DNA from: an uncultured Gemmatimonadota bacterium
GTDB taxonomy: Bacteria > Gemmatimonadota > Gemmatimonadetes > Gemmatimonadales > Gemmatimonadaceae
Length of the DNA stretch: 64,000 nucleotides
Assembly (NCBI GenBank): GCA_902825965.1
Contig: CADEDA010000006.1
Span: forward strand, 125,380 to 189,379
Reading direction: 5' to 3'
The notes below the pieces were generated by a model. The model saw only the letters and a list, made by a program, of their open reading frames with translations, made no database searches and was not told where the DNA came from. Numbering within the stretch: position 1 is the first letter of the stretch; each line of letters begins with the position of its first letter. Positions 32,852-42,272 of this stretch are shown piece after piece. Position numbers and translations under genes: made by a program.

Positions 32852-35395
32852 ATGTCCTTGCGTCGCTTTCAGTTCGTCGCCCTCTTCGCGGGCCTCGCGT
32901 TCGCCGCTCCGTCCACGTCGTCGGCGCAATCGCGCCCGACGGCGGCGCAGGCCCAAGCGCTGCTGCAGGCCCGCCCGGAGTTGCTCGCGCAGCTTCGCCA
33001 GAGCATCTCGAGCTCCGGGATGTCCGCGGAGCAGATCCGGGCGCGGCTGGTGGCCGAGGGGTACCCGTCGTCGCTGCTGGATTCGTTCCTCGGCCAGGGT
33101 GCCGGGAGCGGAACGGCGCCGAGCGCGGATGTGATCGAGGCGGTCCGGGCCCTCGGACTGGTGAGCGAGTCGGACCTCGAGGAGTTGATGGCTCTGAGTG
33201 GCACGAACGCGGCGCGCCAGGCAGCACTCGCCGCCGACTCGGCCGCGGCGGATTCCGGGCTCGTGATCTTCGGTCTCTCGCTCTTCCGCGACAAGTCGTC
33301 GCTCTTCATGCCGAATCTCGACGGCCCGGTGGACGCGACTTATCGCCTCGGTCCCGGTGACCAGTTGGTGCTGATCCTCACCGGCGACGTCGAACTGGCG
33401 CACACGCTCGACGTCACCCGCGAGGGATTCCTCGTGATCCCGCAGGTCGGCCAGATCGGCGTCGCCAACCTCACGCTCGGCGAGCTCGAGGATCTGCTGT
33501 ATGTGCGATTGGGACGTGCGTACAGCGGCATCCGGCGCGGCGCGGGCGCCACGACGCGCTTCAGCGTGTCCGTCTCGCGCCTCCGCTCCAATCAGGTCTT
33601 CGTGGCGGGCGACGTCGTCGCGCCCGGGTCGTACCGCGTGACGAGTGCCGGCACCGCGCTCACCGCGCTGTACGCGGCCGGGGGGCCGTCGGCGCAGGGC
33701 TCGCTGCGCTCCGTGGAAGTCCGTCGGGGCGGTGTGCTGGTGTCGACCCTGGACGTCTATGATTATCTACTCCGCGGCGACGGCTCCAAGGACGTGCGGC
33801 TGCGCCAGGGAGATGTGGTCTTCGTCCCCGTCCACGGGCGCCGCGCCCGGATCCTCGGCGCGGTGACGCGCCCGGCGACTTACGAGATCAAGCCCGGTGA
33901 GAGCCTCGCCGACCTCGTGCGTGCCGCCGGCGGCCTCACGGCCGAAGCGACGCGGCGTCGCGTGGTCGTGGAGCGGGTGCTCCCCGCTGCCGAACGCGCC
34001 TTGGGGCGTGAACGCGCCGTGATCGAGGTCTCGCTCGCTGCTGACGGCACGGTGCCGGCCGTCGCGGTCGAGGACGGGGATGTGATCCGCGTGCCCGGCG
34101 TCGGCGACCGCGTGCGCGGAGGGGTGCGCGTCAGCGGTCATGTGTGGCAGAGCGGCCTGCAGGGTCTCACCCCAGGCCTGACTCTCGAGCAGGCGTTGGC
34201 GCGCGCCGGTGGGCTCAAGTCCGACGCGTACCTCGGCACGGTGCATGTGTCGCGGCTACGGCCGGACAGCACGCGCGTGCAGCTCCGCGCGACCCTGCGC
34301 GACACCACCGGCGCGACGCTCACCCCGCTCTTGCTGCAGGAAGACGATGAGATCACGGTGTACAGCCGGACGGCGTTCCGGCCGGACCGCTACGTGGTCA
34401 TCAGCGGCGCGGTCAAGAAGGGCGGACGATTCCCCTTCCGCAGCGGCATGACCTTGCGCGACCTGGCGCTCATGGCGGGCGGTGTGGAGGAGCACGCGTA
34501 CCTGGCGGAGGCCGAGGTGGCGCGCATCCCGTTGCAGGGCGACCCGCGGATCACGGCGCGCTCGATCCGGGTGCCGCTCGACAGCAGCTACCTCTTCGAC
34601 GCGGCATCGGCCCTCGGTGCCGGCGGCGGCACGGGCGCCTCCGAGTTCCCGCTCGAGCCGTTCGACAATGTCCTGATCATGCGCGACCCCAACTGGCGCG
34701 AGCCACGGACCGTGCAGTTGTTCGGCGAGGTCCGGTTCCCGGGTCGTTTCACCCTGCTCAGCCGTTCGGAGCGGTTGTCCGACATCATCCGGCGCGCCGG
34801 CGGACTGACGACCGAGGCGGACCCGGATGGCGCGTACTTCGCGCGGCTGGTGGGTGCGGAGGAGAGCAAGCGGTTGCAAGAGTCGCAGGCGCGCCGCATG
34901 GCGCCCGGAGACACCGTGGACTCGGCCGCGGCCGCCCAACGCGCGTTCGATGGCGTCGGCGACCGCATCCGTGTGGGCATCGACTTGCAGGAGGCGCTAC
35001 GTGAGCGCGGGCGCAGCGACGACCTGCTGCTCGAGCATGGCGACTCCATCAACGTGCCCAAGCGCCTGCAGACGGTGAGCGTGCGCGGCGGGGTGAACGC
35101 CGCGACCGCGCTGGCCCACGCCGGCAAGCGCCTTGGCTACTACATCGATGCCGCCGGCGGGACCACGGAACGGGCCCGGACGCGCCGCGCGTACGTGATC
35201 CAGCCCAACGGGAAGATCGAGAGCCGGCGGACCTGGCTCGGTTTCATCCGTGTCGATCCGACGCCCCGTCCCGGCGCGACGGTGGTGGTGCCGGAGCGCG
35301 GCGAGGTGGTGCCCGCGACGAATACGCTGGCGAACATCGCGGTGGTCACGCAGCTGCTCGCGTCGCTGGCCGCCATCGTGGCGTTGACGCGGTAG
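32852..35395 (+). CDS. Polysaccharide export protein with six SLBB domains
   Basis: The 847-aa protein starts with a signal peptide (MSLRRFQFVALFAGLAFAA, cleavage likely after SSAQ), followed by a helical region of about 120 residues, a Poly_export domain (YRLGPGDQLVLIL near 160), and six beta-grasp SLBB repeats, the first after NQVFVAGDVVAPGSY and the last near the C-terminus. It ends in a hydrophobic helix. Proteins like this (Wza/Sll1581/EpsA type) form outer-membrane or periplasmic export channels. No lipobox cysteine is seen. The ATG at 32852 is preferred to a GTG 18 bases upstream because it gives a compact n-region. Confidence 0.9.
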   Translation: MSLRRFQFVALFAGLAFAAPSTSSAQSRPTAAQAQALLQARPELLAQLRQSISSSGMSAEQIRARLVAEGYPSSLLDSFLGQGAGSGTAPSADVIEAVRALGLVSESDLEELMALSGTNAARQAALAADSAAADSGLVIFGLSLFRDKSSLFMPNLDGPVDATYRLGPGDQLVLILTGDVELAHTLDVTREGFLVIPQVGQIGVANLTLGELEDLLYVRLGRAYSGIRRGAGATTRFSVSVSRLRSNQVFVAGDVVAPGSYRVTSAGTALTALYAAGGPSAQGSLRSVEVRRGGVLVSTLDVYDYLLRGDGSKDVRLRQGDVVFVPVHGRRARILGAVTRPATYEIKPGESLADLVRAAGGLTAEATRRRVVVERVLPAAERALGRERAVIEVSLAADGTVPAVAVEDGDVIRVPGVGDRVRGGVRVSGHVWQSGLQGLTPGLTLEQALARAGGLKSDAYLGTVHVSRLRPDSTRVQLRATLRDTTGATLTPLLLQEDDEITVYSRTAFRPDRYVVISGAVKKGGRFPFRSGMTLRDLALMAGGVEEHAYLAEAEVARIPLQGDPRITARSIRVPLDSSYLFDAASALGAGGGTGASEFPLEPFDNVLIMRDPNWREPRTVQLFGEVRFPGRFTLLSRSERLSDIIRRAGGLTTEADPDGAYFARLVGAEESKRLQESQARRMAPGDTVDSAAAAQRAFDGVGDRIRVGIDLQEALRERGRSDDLLLEHGDSINVPKRLQTVSVRGGVNAATALAHAGKRLGYYIDAAGGTTERARTRRAYVIQPNGKIESRRTWLGFIRVDPTPRPGATVVVPERGEVVPATNTLANIAVVTQLLASLAAIVALTR

Positions 35396-35403
35396 TCGGC
35401 AGG

Positions 35404-35967
35404 TCAGTGGGAGACGCCACGTCCGAAGAAGGCCTGTGACGCCGTCCGCGCGATGATCGTGAGGTCGAACCACAGAGAGGCTCGGCGCTTGTACTCGGCG
35501 TCGAGCTTCACCTTCTCGGGAATCGCCAGTTCGTCGCGTCCGTTGACCTGCGCCCAGCCGGTGAGCCCCGGCGTGAGTTCGTGCACCCCGAGCTCGGTGC
35601 GCAGCGCGATCAAGTCGTCCTGGTTGTAGAGCGCCGGACGCGGCCCGACGATGCTCATGTCGCCGCGCAGGATACTCCACAACTGCGGCAGCTCGTCCAG
35701 ACTCGTCCGCCGGAGGAACCCACCGATCGGCGTGAGGTGCCGCGTAGCGTCCGACAGCAGGTGCGTCGCCACGGCGGGAGTGCCGACGCGCATGGTGCGG
35801 AACTTGGGCATCTTGAAGATGCGGTTGTGCCGGCCGACCCGGTCCGACCAATAGAGCGCCGGCCCGGGAGAGGTCAACCGGACCAGCAGCGCCACGAGCA
35901 GGAACGGCACGAGCAGCAGCAACGCGGCGGCGCCCGCGAGCACGAGATCCAGCATGCGTTTGATCAC
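35404..35967 (-). CDS. Initiating phosphoglycosyl transferase (PglC/WcaJ-like small form)
   Basis: The 187-aa protein is the catalytic unit of the monotopic phosphoglycosyl transferase family: an N-terminal re-entrant hydrophobic helix (about 6-30), KFRTM, SLDELPQLW, GDMSIVGPRPALY and LTPGLTGWAQVNGRDEL. It transfers a phospho-sugar to undecaprenyl phosphate to start repeat-unit assembly. It is the last gene of the nine-gene operon headed by wbpG. GTG at 35967 overlaps the epimerase stop as GTGA. Related small enzymes use UDP-QuiNAc-type or diNAcBac sugars. Confidence 0.92.
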   Translation of the reverse strand: MIKRMLDLVLAGAAALLLLVPFLLVALLVRLTSPGPALYWSDRVGRHNRIFKMPKFRTMRVGTPAVATHLLSDATRHLTPIGGFLRRTSLDELPQLWSILRGDMSIVGPRPALYNQDDLIALRTELGVHELTPGLTGWAQVNGRDELAIPEKVKLDAEYKRRASLWFDLTIIARTASQAFFGRGVSH

Positions 35968-36941
35968 GGCGATGCTCCCGCGCGCAGGGCCGCGACGGCA
36001 GCGCGGAGGCCGGCGTCCACCGACACCGGCGGCGCCCAGCCCAAGCGCTCACGGGTGGGCGTACTGTCGACCTGCAGCGTCCCGCCCAACCGCTGCCACA
36101 GGTCGCCGCGTCCGAGGGCCCGCGCGCCGGCGGCGAGCATCCACGCGGGCACGGGGAGCAGGCGTGGGGCCGCCCCGAGGGCGCGCGCGGTCCGGCGGAG
36201 CAGTTCGCTCGTCGAGAGGTCCTCGCCATCGCTGACGAGGAACACTTGTCCCGCGGCGGCAGGGTGCAGACGACAGGTCGCGATGAGGTCAACGAGGTTC
36301 GCCAGCGCCACGAACGAGCGGCGATTGTCGTTCACGCCGCCGAACGGCAACGGCACCCCGCGTGCGATCCAGCGCGCCATGCTCAGGAAGTTGGCCTTGA
36401 CCCCCGGGCCATAGACGAGGGGTGGTCGAATGACCACGAGTTCAAGTGGACTGCGCGCGGTCAGTGCCTGCAGTGCCTGCTCCGCCTCGTACTTGGAGAC
36501 GCCGTACGGATCACGCGGCGCCGGGACATCGCTGGCCCGGTAGGGCCGTCCGGCGGCGGTGCCCTCGCCGTTCACCTTGATGGACGAGATGAAGACCAGC
36601 CGCCGGACGCCGGCTGCGGCGGCCTGCTTGGCGAGGGCGACCGAGCCGTCGACGTTCGCCGTGCGGAACGCGGCGAGCGGGTCGGCGCTCGTATCGCGCA
36701 TCACATGCACGCGGGCCGCACAGTGGATGACGCTTTCGCATCCCTCCAGCGCGCGCGACCAGTCGGTGTCCGGACCGAGGTCCGCGACGCGGACCTCGCG
36801 CACGCCGCGCCGCTCCACCGGCTCGCGGCGCACGGCGGCGGTGACGGGCACGCCGTCGTGGACCAGGCGGTCCACGACGGCGCCACCGACGAAGCCCGTG
36901 GCACCGGTGACGAGGGTGCTCCTCGCCGTCGATGCGCTCAT
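35964..36941 (-). CDS. NAD-dependent sugar epimerase/reductase (WbpV-like)
   Basis: The 325-aa extended SDR has the cofactor motif GATGFVGG, HCAARVHVM, SSIKVNGEGT and the active-site YGVSK. The SSIKVNGE segment and the pairing with a small phosphoglycosyl transferase are typical of 4-ketoreductases such as WbpV that make UDP-D-QuiNAc from the product of a WbpM-type dehydratase, which is encoded at 59951. A plain 4-epimerase role remains possible. ATGA overlap with the upstream glycosyltransferase gene. Confidence 0.8.
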   Translation of the reverse strand: MSASTARSTLVTGATGFVGGAVVDRLVHDGVPVTAAVRREPVERRGVREVRVADLGPDTDWSRALEGCESVIHCAARVHVMRDTSADPLAAFRTANVDGSVALAKQAAAAGVRRLVFISSIKVNGEGTAAGRPYRASDVPAPRDPYGVSKYEAEQALQALTARSPLELVVIRPPLVYGPGVKANFLSMARWIARGVPLPFGGVNDNRRSFVALANLVDLIATCRLHPAAAGQVFLVSDGEDLSTSELLRRTARALGAAPRLLPVPAWMLAAGARALGRGDLWQRLGGTLQVDSTPTRERLGWAPPVSVDAGLRAAVAALRAGASP

Positions 36942-38179
36942 GCGCTGCGCTCCAAGGGGCGCCGCACGTCCTCCATGAAGCGCTCGAGTTGTGCGAGCAG
37001 GTGATCGCGCCCGAACTCCTTCGCCGCATACGCTCGTCCATGCGCGCCCATCGCGGCGCGCTCGGGTGCCGAGAGGTCGGCCAGTCGCCGCACGGCATCA
37101 GCGAGACCGACGCTATCACCGGCCGCCGCCACCAGACCTGCGCCGGACTCGCGGATGACGCGGCCCCCTTCTCCGTCCAGCATCGCAACAATCGGCCGCC
37201 CGGCGGCCAGGTAGGTCTGCACCTTGCCCGGGATGGTCATCGCGAAGATAGGGTCGCGCTTGAGCGAGACCAGCAGCGCCCCGGCGGCAGCGAAGAACGA
37301 CGGCATGCGCTCGATCGGATGCCGACCGAGCAGGACGACGCGATCCTGCAGGCCGCGCGCGAGGATGTCCGCCCGCACCGACGCAGCTGCGCGTCCGTCG
37401 CCCACGATGAGCCATCGGATGCGCGCGTCGTCCTTGAGTCGCTCGGCCGCAGCGAGGATGGCCGGAAAATCCTGCGAGTCGCCGATGTTGCCGGCGAATA
37501 CCACGTTGAACGTCCCGGCGAACGGCCGCACCTCTTCGGCCATCTCGGGCAGCATCCCGCTCGCATCGAACAGCGCTTCGGACCACTGCGGAAAGTAGCG
37601 GTACTTTTCGGTGGACCCCGCGTACCGGGCCACGTTGGACTCGCAGGCGCGGGACTGGCCGAGCACGAGGGCGCAGCGGCGGTAGATGAAGCTCACCATC
37701 CGACCGACCGCCGCGAGGAGTCGCGGCGACTGGACAACCCCGATCGCCTGGAGCGTCTCCGGCCAGAGATCCAGGGTCCAGAGGATCACCGGGACCCGTT
37801 TGAGGCGCCCCAGGGCGATCGCCGGCAGGCAGGACGTGATGGGTGAGGGCTGATACACGAAGATCACGTCGAAGTCGCGTGCCCGGAGCTTCCACGGCGC
37901 GCCGGCTCCGGCGCTGAGCACGAAGCTGAGGTAGTTCAGCACCAGGCGCGCGGCGCCGCGGCCGCGCGGCAGCAAGGGTACGCGGACCACCTCGACGCCG
38001 GAATACCGCGTGAAGCGCTCCGGAGCGGCCAGGTACTCCGGGAAGATCCGGCCGTCCGGGTAGTTCGGCTCGCCGGTGAGCACGGTGACCTCGTGCCCAC
38101 GGTCCCGCAGCGCCGTGACCAGGTCATTGACCCGGAAGTTCTCGGGCCAGAAGTACTGGCTGAAGACCAGGATCCGCAT
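36938..38179 (-). CDS. Glycosyltransferase WbuB-like (GT4)
   Basis: The 413-aa GT-B protein starts MRILVFSQYFWPENFRVND and contains VTVLTGEPNYPDG, AGNIGDSQDF and PGKVQTYLAAGRPIVAM, the pattern of WbuB-type enzymes. E. coli WbuB is linked to L-FucNAc transfer, which fits the CapE/F/G genes directly upstream. The ATG at 38179 is favoured over an in-frame start 36 bases earlier. The specificity is inference. Confidence 0.85.
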   Translation of the reverse strand: MRILVFSQYFWPENFRVNDLVTALRDRGHEVTVLTGEPNYPDGRIFPEYLAAPERFTRYSGVEVVRVPLLPRGRGAARLVLNYLSFVLSAGAGAPWKLRARDFDVIFVYQPSPITSCLPAIALGRLKRVPVILWTLDLWPETLQAIGVVQSPRLLAAVGRMVSFIYRRCALVLGQSRACESNVARYAGSTEKYRYFPQWSEALFDASGMLPEMAEEVRPFAGTFNVVFAGNIGDSQDFPAILAAAERLKDDARIRWLIVGDGRAAASVRADILARGLQDRVVLLGRHPIERMPSFFAAAGALLVSLKRDPIFAMTIPGKVQTYLAAGRPIVAMLDGEGGRVIRESGAGLVAAAGDSVGLADAVRRLADLSAPERAAMGAHGRAYAAKEFGRDHLLAQLERFMEDVRRPLERSA

Positions 38180-38189
38180 CGGCCGACGG

Positions 38190-39323
38190 TCAGTCGGCGC
38201 GTCGCCAGACCACACGCTGCACGTAGTCGGTGTAGCTGTGGAGGATCCGGACGACCTTCTCCGAGACGTTGGGCATGCCGTAGTCCGCGACGAGCCGAAG
38301 GTCCCGCTCCGCGCCGCGACGCTGGGACGCGAGGATGCCCAGTCCCTGGCGCACGCGCTCGACGTCGAGCCCCACCATCATCACCGAGGCCTCTTCCATC
38401 GCCTCCGGACGTTCGTGCGCCTCGCGGAGGTTGAGGGCCGGGAAGTTGAGGATCGACGACTCCTCGGAGATCGTCCCCGAATCGGAGAGCACGGCGCGCG
38501 CGGTCCGCTGCAATCGCACGTAGTCGTGGAAGCCGAGTGGCTTGAGCAGCCGCACATTCGGATGGAAAGCCGTCTGGGTCGCCTCGACCCGCTTCAAGGT
38601 GCGCGGGTGCGTGGAGACGATGAGCGGGAGACCGTGATCCTCCGCCACCGCGTTGAGCACGGCCGCCAGCTTGGCGAAGCTCCGGTCGGAATCGACATTC
38701 TCCTCCCGGTGCGCGCTGACGACGAAGTAGCGGCCGTCGTCGAGGCCGAGTCGCGTGAGCACGTCCGAGGCGTCGATCTGCGCAGCATAATGCGTGAGCA
38801 CTTCATACATGGGACTGCCCGTCTTGATGACGAGGTCGGGACGGAGTCCCTCGCGCAGCAGGTATTCGCGCGCGATGTCGCTGTAAGTGAGATTGACGTC
38901 CGCCGTGTGGTCGACGATGCGCCGATTCGTCTCCTCCGGCACCCGCTGGTCGAAGCAGCGATTGCCGGCCTCCATATGGAAGATGGGGATGCGGCGACGC
39001 TTCGCGGGGATGACGCTCAGGCAACTGTTCGTGTCGCCGAGCACAAGGAGCGCCTCCGGCTTCACCTCCGCGAGCACCCGGTCCACGGCGATGATCACCT
39101 GGCCGATGGTCTCGGCCGCGTTGGCGCCGGCGCTGGCGAGGAAGTGGTCCGGCTTCCGAACGCCGAGGTCGGAGAAGAACACCTCGTTGAGTTCGTAGTC
39201 GTAGTTCTGCCCGGTATGCACGAGCACGTGCTGACAGGCCGCATCGAGCCTCGCCATCACCCGTGAGAGCCTGATGATCTCCGGCCGCGTGCCGACGACG
39301 GTCATCACCTTGAGCCGCTTCAT
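38190..39323 (-). CDS. capG: UDP-N-acetyl-hexosamine 2-epimerase CapG/WbjD/FnlC-like
   Basis: The 377-aa protein belongs to the WecB epimerase fold: MTVVGTRPEIIRLSRVM, VHTGQNYDYELNEVFF, LVLGDTNSCL, FHMEAGNRCFD, VVSAHREENVD and SDSGTISEESSIL. The PEETNRRIVDHTADVNLTYS region and the gene order identify it as the third enzyme of UDP-L-FucNAc synthesis, which inverts C2 of UDP-L-PneNAc, rather than a UDP-GlcNAc/ManNAc epimerase. ATGA overlap with capF. Confidence 0.9.
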   Translation of the reverse strand: MKRLKVMTVVGTRPEIIRLSRVMARLDAACQHVLVHTGQNYDYELNEVFFSDLGVRKPDHFLASAGANAAETIGQVIIAVDRVLAEVKPEALLVLGDTNSCLSVIPAKRRRIPIFHMEAGNRCFDQRVPEETNRRIVDHTADVNLTYSDIAREYLLREGLRPDLVIKTGSPMYEVLTHYAAQIDASDVLTRLGLDDGRYFVVSAHREENVDSDRSFAKLAAVLNAVAEDHGLPLIVSTHPRTLKRVEATQTAFHPNVRLLKPLGFHDYVRLQRTARAVLSDSGTISEESSILNFPALNLREAHERPEAMEEASVMMVGLDVERVRQGLGILASQRRGAERDLRLVADYGMPNVSEKVVRILHSYTDYVQRVVWRRAD

Positions 39324-40432
39324 GCGTCCACCTTGGCCGCGATCGTGTCGGGGCGTTGAGGGTCGAAGACTTCGTTGGCCCAGAGCAGGACCACCACGAC
39401 GTCCGCTCCGATGTTCGTGATATCGTGCACCCAACCGGGCACCGTCTCGACCACCCGCGCGTCCGCAGCACGGACGACAAGGTCCACCCGCTCGCCCGTG
39501 AGGACGTGGCGGAAGCCGAAGCGCGCCTCGCCCTGCACGACCAGGAACTTCTCGGTCTTGGTGTGGTGATAGTGTCCGCCACGCGTCACGCCCGGCAACG
39601 CCGTGAAGAACGAGAACTGCCCGGTGTCGGGCGTACGAAGCATCTCCGCGAATACGCCTCGCGGGTCGGCATGCCGCGTAAGGCCGTACGCGAAGGACTC
39701 CGGCGGGAGATACGACACGTAGGTCGCATACAGGGCGCGGACGAAGCCGGTGCCCACGCGCTCGATGTGCAGGTCCGTCCGGCTCTGCGCGAACCGGTTG
39801 ATGAGCGCGGCCAGTTCGCCGACGGTGGTCTCATGCACCGGCCCCACGTCGATCAGGCCACTGGCCGGCACCGCCGCGTCGATCATCGCCACCATGGCAT
39901 CGACGACGTCGTCGATGTAGACGAGGCGGACCACCGCCGCCGGGTCGTCGACGCGGATAGGCAAACCCCGCGCGATGTTGTGGCAGAAGGTGGCGACAGC
40001 CGAGTTGTAGTTGGGACGCGCCCACTTTCCGAAGACGTTCCACAGGCGCAGGACCGCGACCCGTGCCCCCGTGGCCTGGGCGTAGGCCTCCAGCGTCACC
40101 TCGGCCTCGCGCTTCGAACGACCGTAGGCATTGTCGCGCACCGCCTGGGCCGAGCTCGTGAAAATCACCGGGACCGCACGGCCCGCGGCGCGCAGCTCCT
40201 CGCAGAGGGTCGCCGTGAAGCCGGCGTTGCCCTCCGCGAACTCGCGCTCCTCCTTGGGTCGGTTCACCCCGGCGAGATGCACCACGACGTCGGCGCGCGC
40301 CAGCGCCGCGCGACGCTCCGAGCCGGGGGTCCCGGCCTCGATCGGCAGCACCGTACACCGCCCCTGCTCGCGCAGCCGCAGCGCCAAGTTGCGCCCGACG
40401 AAACCGTCGGACCCCGTGATGGCGACCTGCAC
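39320..40432 (-). CDS. capF: UDP-2-acetamido-2,6-dideoxy-hexulose reductase CapF (SDR plus cupin)
   Basis: The 370-aa protein has an N-terminal SDR domain (GSDGFVGRNL, the YGRSKREAE active site) and a C-terminal cupin with RGGHYHHTKTEKFLVV, the two-domain design of CapF. CapF epimerises C3 and reduces C4 on the way to UDP-L-FucNAc. GTG at 40432 gives the family-like N-terminus MQVAITG; a TTG at 40441 overlapping the capE stop (TTGA) is the alternative. Confidence 0.93.
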   Translation of the reverse strand: MQVAITGSDGFVGRNLALRLREQGRCTVLPIEAGTPGSERRAALARADVVVHLAGVNRPKEEREFAEGNAGFTATLCEELRAAGRAVPVIFTSSAQAVRDNAYGRSKREAEVTLEAYAQATGARVAVLRLWNVFGKWARPNYNSAVATFCHNIARGLPIRVDDPAAVVRLVYIDDVVDAMVAMIDAAVPASGLIDVGPVHETTVGELAALINRFAQSRTDLHIERVGTGFVRALYATYVSYLPPESFAYGLTRHADPRGVFAEMLRTPDTGQFSFFTALPGVTRGGHYHHTKTEKFLVVQGEARFGFRHVLTGERVDLVVRAADARVVETVPGWVHDITNIGADVVVVLLWANEVFDPQRPDTIAAKVDA

Positions 40433-40437
40433 CGGGC

Positions 40438-41484
40438 TCAATACTCCGCCGCGGCGGCCTCGCCGCGGACGACGCGCTGCATGAAGTCGAGCTTGCGCAG
40501 CAGCCGCTTCATGCCCTCGTGGTCCAACTGCTCGGTGTTGTGCGAGTTGTACTCGCCCGCCAGCGTGATGCGGCGTTCGCCCTGCTCGACGTACTTGGAG
40601 TAGTTGAGGTCGCGCCCATCGGGGGGGACGCGGAAGTAGGACCCGAGGTCCTCGGCGGACGCCATCTCCTCGCGGCTGAGCAGCGTCTCGTAGAGCTTCT
40701 CGCCATGCCGCGTCCCGATCTCGCGGACCTCGTGGTCCGGGCGTTGCAGGACGTCGAGGAGCGCCCGGGCCAGCGTGCCGACGGTGGCCGCAGGCGCCTT
40801 CTGCACGAAGATATCCCCGCTCGTGCCATGCGTGAATGCATAGAGTACGAGGTCCACGGCATCATCGAGCGTCATCATGAAGCGCGTCATCGCCGGATCC
40901 GTCAGCGTGATCGGCTGGCCGGCGCGCACTTGATCGACGAAGAGAGGGATGACCGAGCCTCGCGAAGCCATGACGTTGCCGTATCGCGTGCCGCAGATCG
41001 TCGTGCCAGCCGAGTGCCGCGAGGCTGCCACCATGACCTTCTCCATGAGCGCCTTGGAGATGCCCATCGCGTTGATCGGATACACGGCTTTGTCGGTGCT
41101 CAGACAGACAAGCCGCTTCACGCGCGCCGCCACCGCCGCCTCGATGACGTTCTCCGTCCCGAGCACGTTCGTCCGGACCGCCTCCATGGGATGGAACTCG
41201 CACGACGGCACCTGCTTGAGGGCCGCCGCGTGGAAGCAGTAGTCGACCCCGTGGAACGCCGCCGCGAGGCTCCGCGGATCGCGCACGTCGCCGAGGTAGA
41301 AGCTCAGCTTGTCGCTCGCATAGTGCTTCCGCATGTCGTCCTGCTTCTTCTCGTCGCGACTGAAGATCCGGATCTCGCGGATGCCGGACGCGAGGAATCG
41401 CCGGAGTACCGCGTGACCGAATGATCCGGTCCCACCGGTGATCAGCAGCACGCCGTTGAGTGAGTCGACAGCAGAAGGGGTCAT
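40438..41484 (-). CDS. capE: UDP-GlcNAc 4,6-dehydratase/5-epimerase CapE (WbjB/FnlA)
   Basis: The 348-aa SDR has ITGGTGSFGHAVL, HAAALKQVPSCE and the NAMGISKALMEKV active-site region with Met in place of the usual Tyr (MxxxK), typical of inverting dehydratases. The C-terminal RDLNYSKYVEQGE segment is characteristic of CapE-like proteins. It converts UDP-GlcNAc to a 4-keto-L-sugar, the first step to UDP-L-FucNAc. The ATG at 41484 lies 13 bases after the hisF-like stop. Confidence 0.93.
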   Translation of the reverse strand: MTPSAVDSLNGVLLITGGTGSFGHAVLRRFLASGIREIRIFSRDEKKQDDMRKHYASDKLSFYLGDVRDPRSLAAAFHGVDYCFHAAALKQVPSCEFHPMEAVRTNVLGTENVIEAAVAARVKRLVCLSTDKAVYPINAMGISKALMEKVMVAASRHSAGTTICGTRYGNVMASRGSVIPLFVDQVRAGQPITLTDPAMTRFMMTLDDAVDLVLYAFTHGTSGDIFVQKAPAATVGTLARALLDVLQRPDHEVREIGTRHGEKLYETLLSREEMASAEDLGSYFRVPPDGRDLNYSKYVEQGERRITLAGEYNSHNTEQLDHEGMKRLLRKLDFMQRVVRGEAAAAEY

Positions 41485-41497
41485 CGTCGGAGAGAGG

Positions 41498-42271
41498 TCA
41501 GCGAGTCGCGGCCGCAATGATCGTGTCTTTCTGGGCCGCGTTGGGGTAGTTGATCAGGACGGCTTTGTAGGCACCCTTGAAGACGAACAAGCTCCCGGCG
41601 GCGGCACCCACGACGCCACACGTGCGGACGAGCGCCGCCAGGTCGTCGAGCTTCCCCGCCCCGCCGAGCACGGTCACGGGCAGACGCGTGGCCTGGCGGA
41701 CGGTCCGGGCCAGGTCGAGATCGTACCCCTTCATCATACCGTCCTGATCGATCGAGTTGACCACGATCTCACCCGCGCCACGCTCCTCCGCCTGCCGCGC
41801 TGCTGTCACGGGGTCGAGCCCGGTGCTCTTGGTGCCGTTGTGGGTGAAGACCTCGTAGGCGCCCGAGCGGTTCTTGCGGACATCGAGCACCACCACCACA
41901 CTCTGCGAGCCGATCTCGCGTGCGGCCTCCGAGACCAGTCCGGGGAGTTCGAACGCGGCGGCGCTCAGCGAGATCTTCTCCACGCCGAGTCCGATGATGC
42001 GCTTCGCCTGCTCCGCGGTGCGGATGCCGCCGCCGTAGCAGAGCGGCATGCGACACTCGACGGCGAACTGCGAGATCAAGCGCTCGTTCGGCTCCCGCCC
42101 CTGTGCCGACGCGTCGATGTCGACGACGATGAGTTCGTCAGCTTCCTTCTCGTTGAAGATCTTGATGGCATTGACCGGGTCGCCGACGTACTTGGGCTCG
42201 GCAAAGCGGACGGTCTTGACGAGGCCGCCCTTGTGGATCAGGAGGCAAGGGATGATGCGCGGGCGAAGCAT
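41498..42271 (-). CDS. hisF2: HisF-like cyclase subunit of a sugar-amidination system
   Basis: The 257-aa TIM-barrel protein resembles imidazole glycerol phosphate synthase HisF (RIIPCLL, VVDIDAS, YGGGIRT, VNSIDQDGMM). In a polysaccharide locus beside HisH-like and WbpG-like genes it is expected to work with them: HisH makes ammonia from glutamine and HisF channels it to the amidotransferase. The ATG at 42271 follows the hisH-like stop directly (TGAGATG). A role in histidine synthesis is unlikely, as no other his genes are nearby. Confidence 0.88.
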   Translation of the reverse strand: MLRPRIIPCLLIHKGGLVKTVRFAEPKYVGDPVNAIKIFNEKEADELIVVDIDASAQGREPNERLISQFAVECRMPLCYGGGIRTAEQAKRIIGLGVEKISLSAAAFELPGLVSEAAREIGSQSVVVVLDVRKNRSGAYEVFTHNGTKSTGLDPVTAARQAEERGAGEIVVNSIDQDGMMKGYDLDLARTVRQATRLPVTVLGGAGKLDDLAALVRTCGVVGAAAGSLFVFKGAYKAVLINYPNAAQKDTIIAAATR

Positions 42272-42272
42272 C

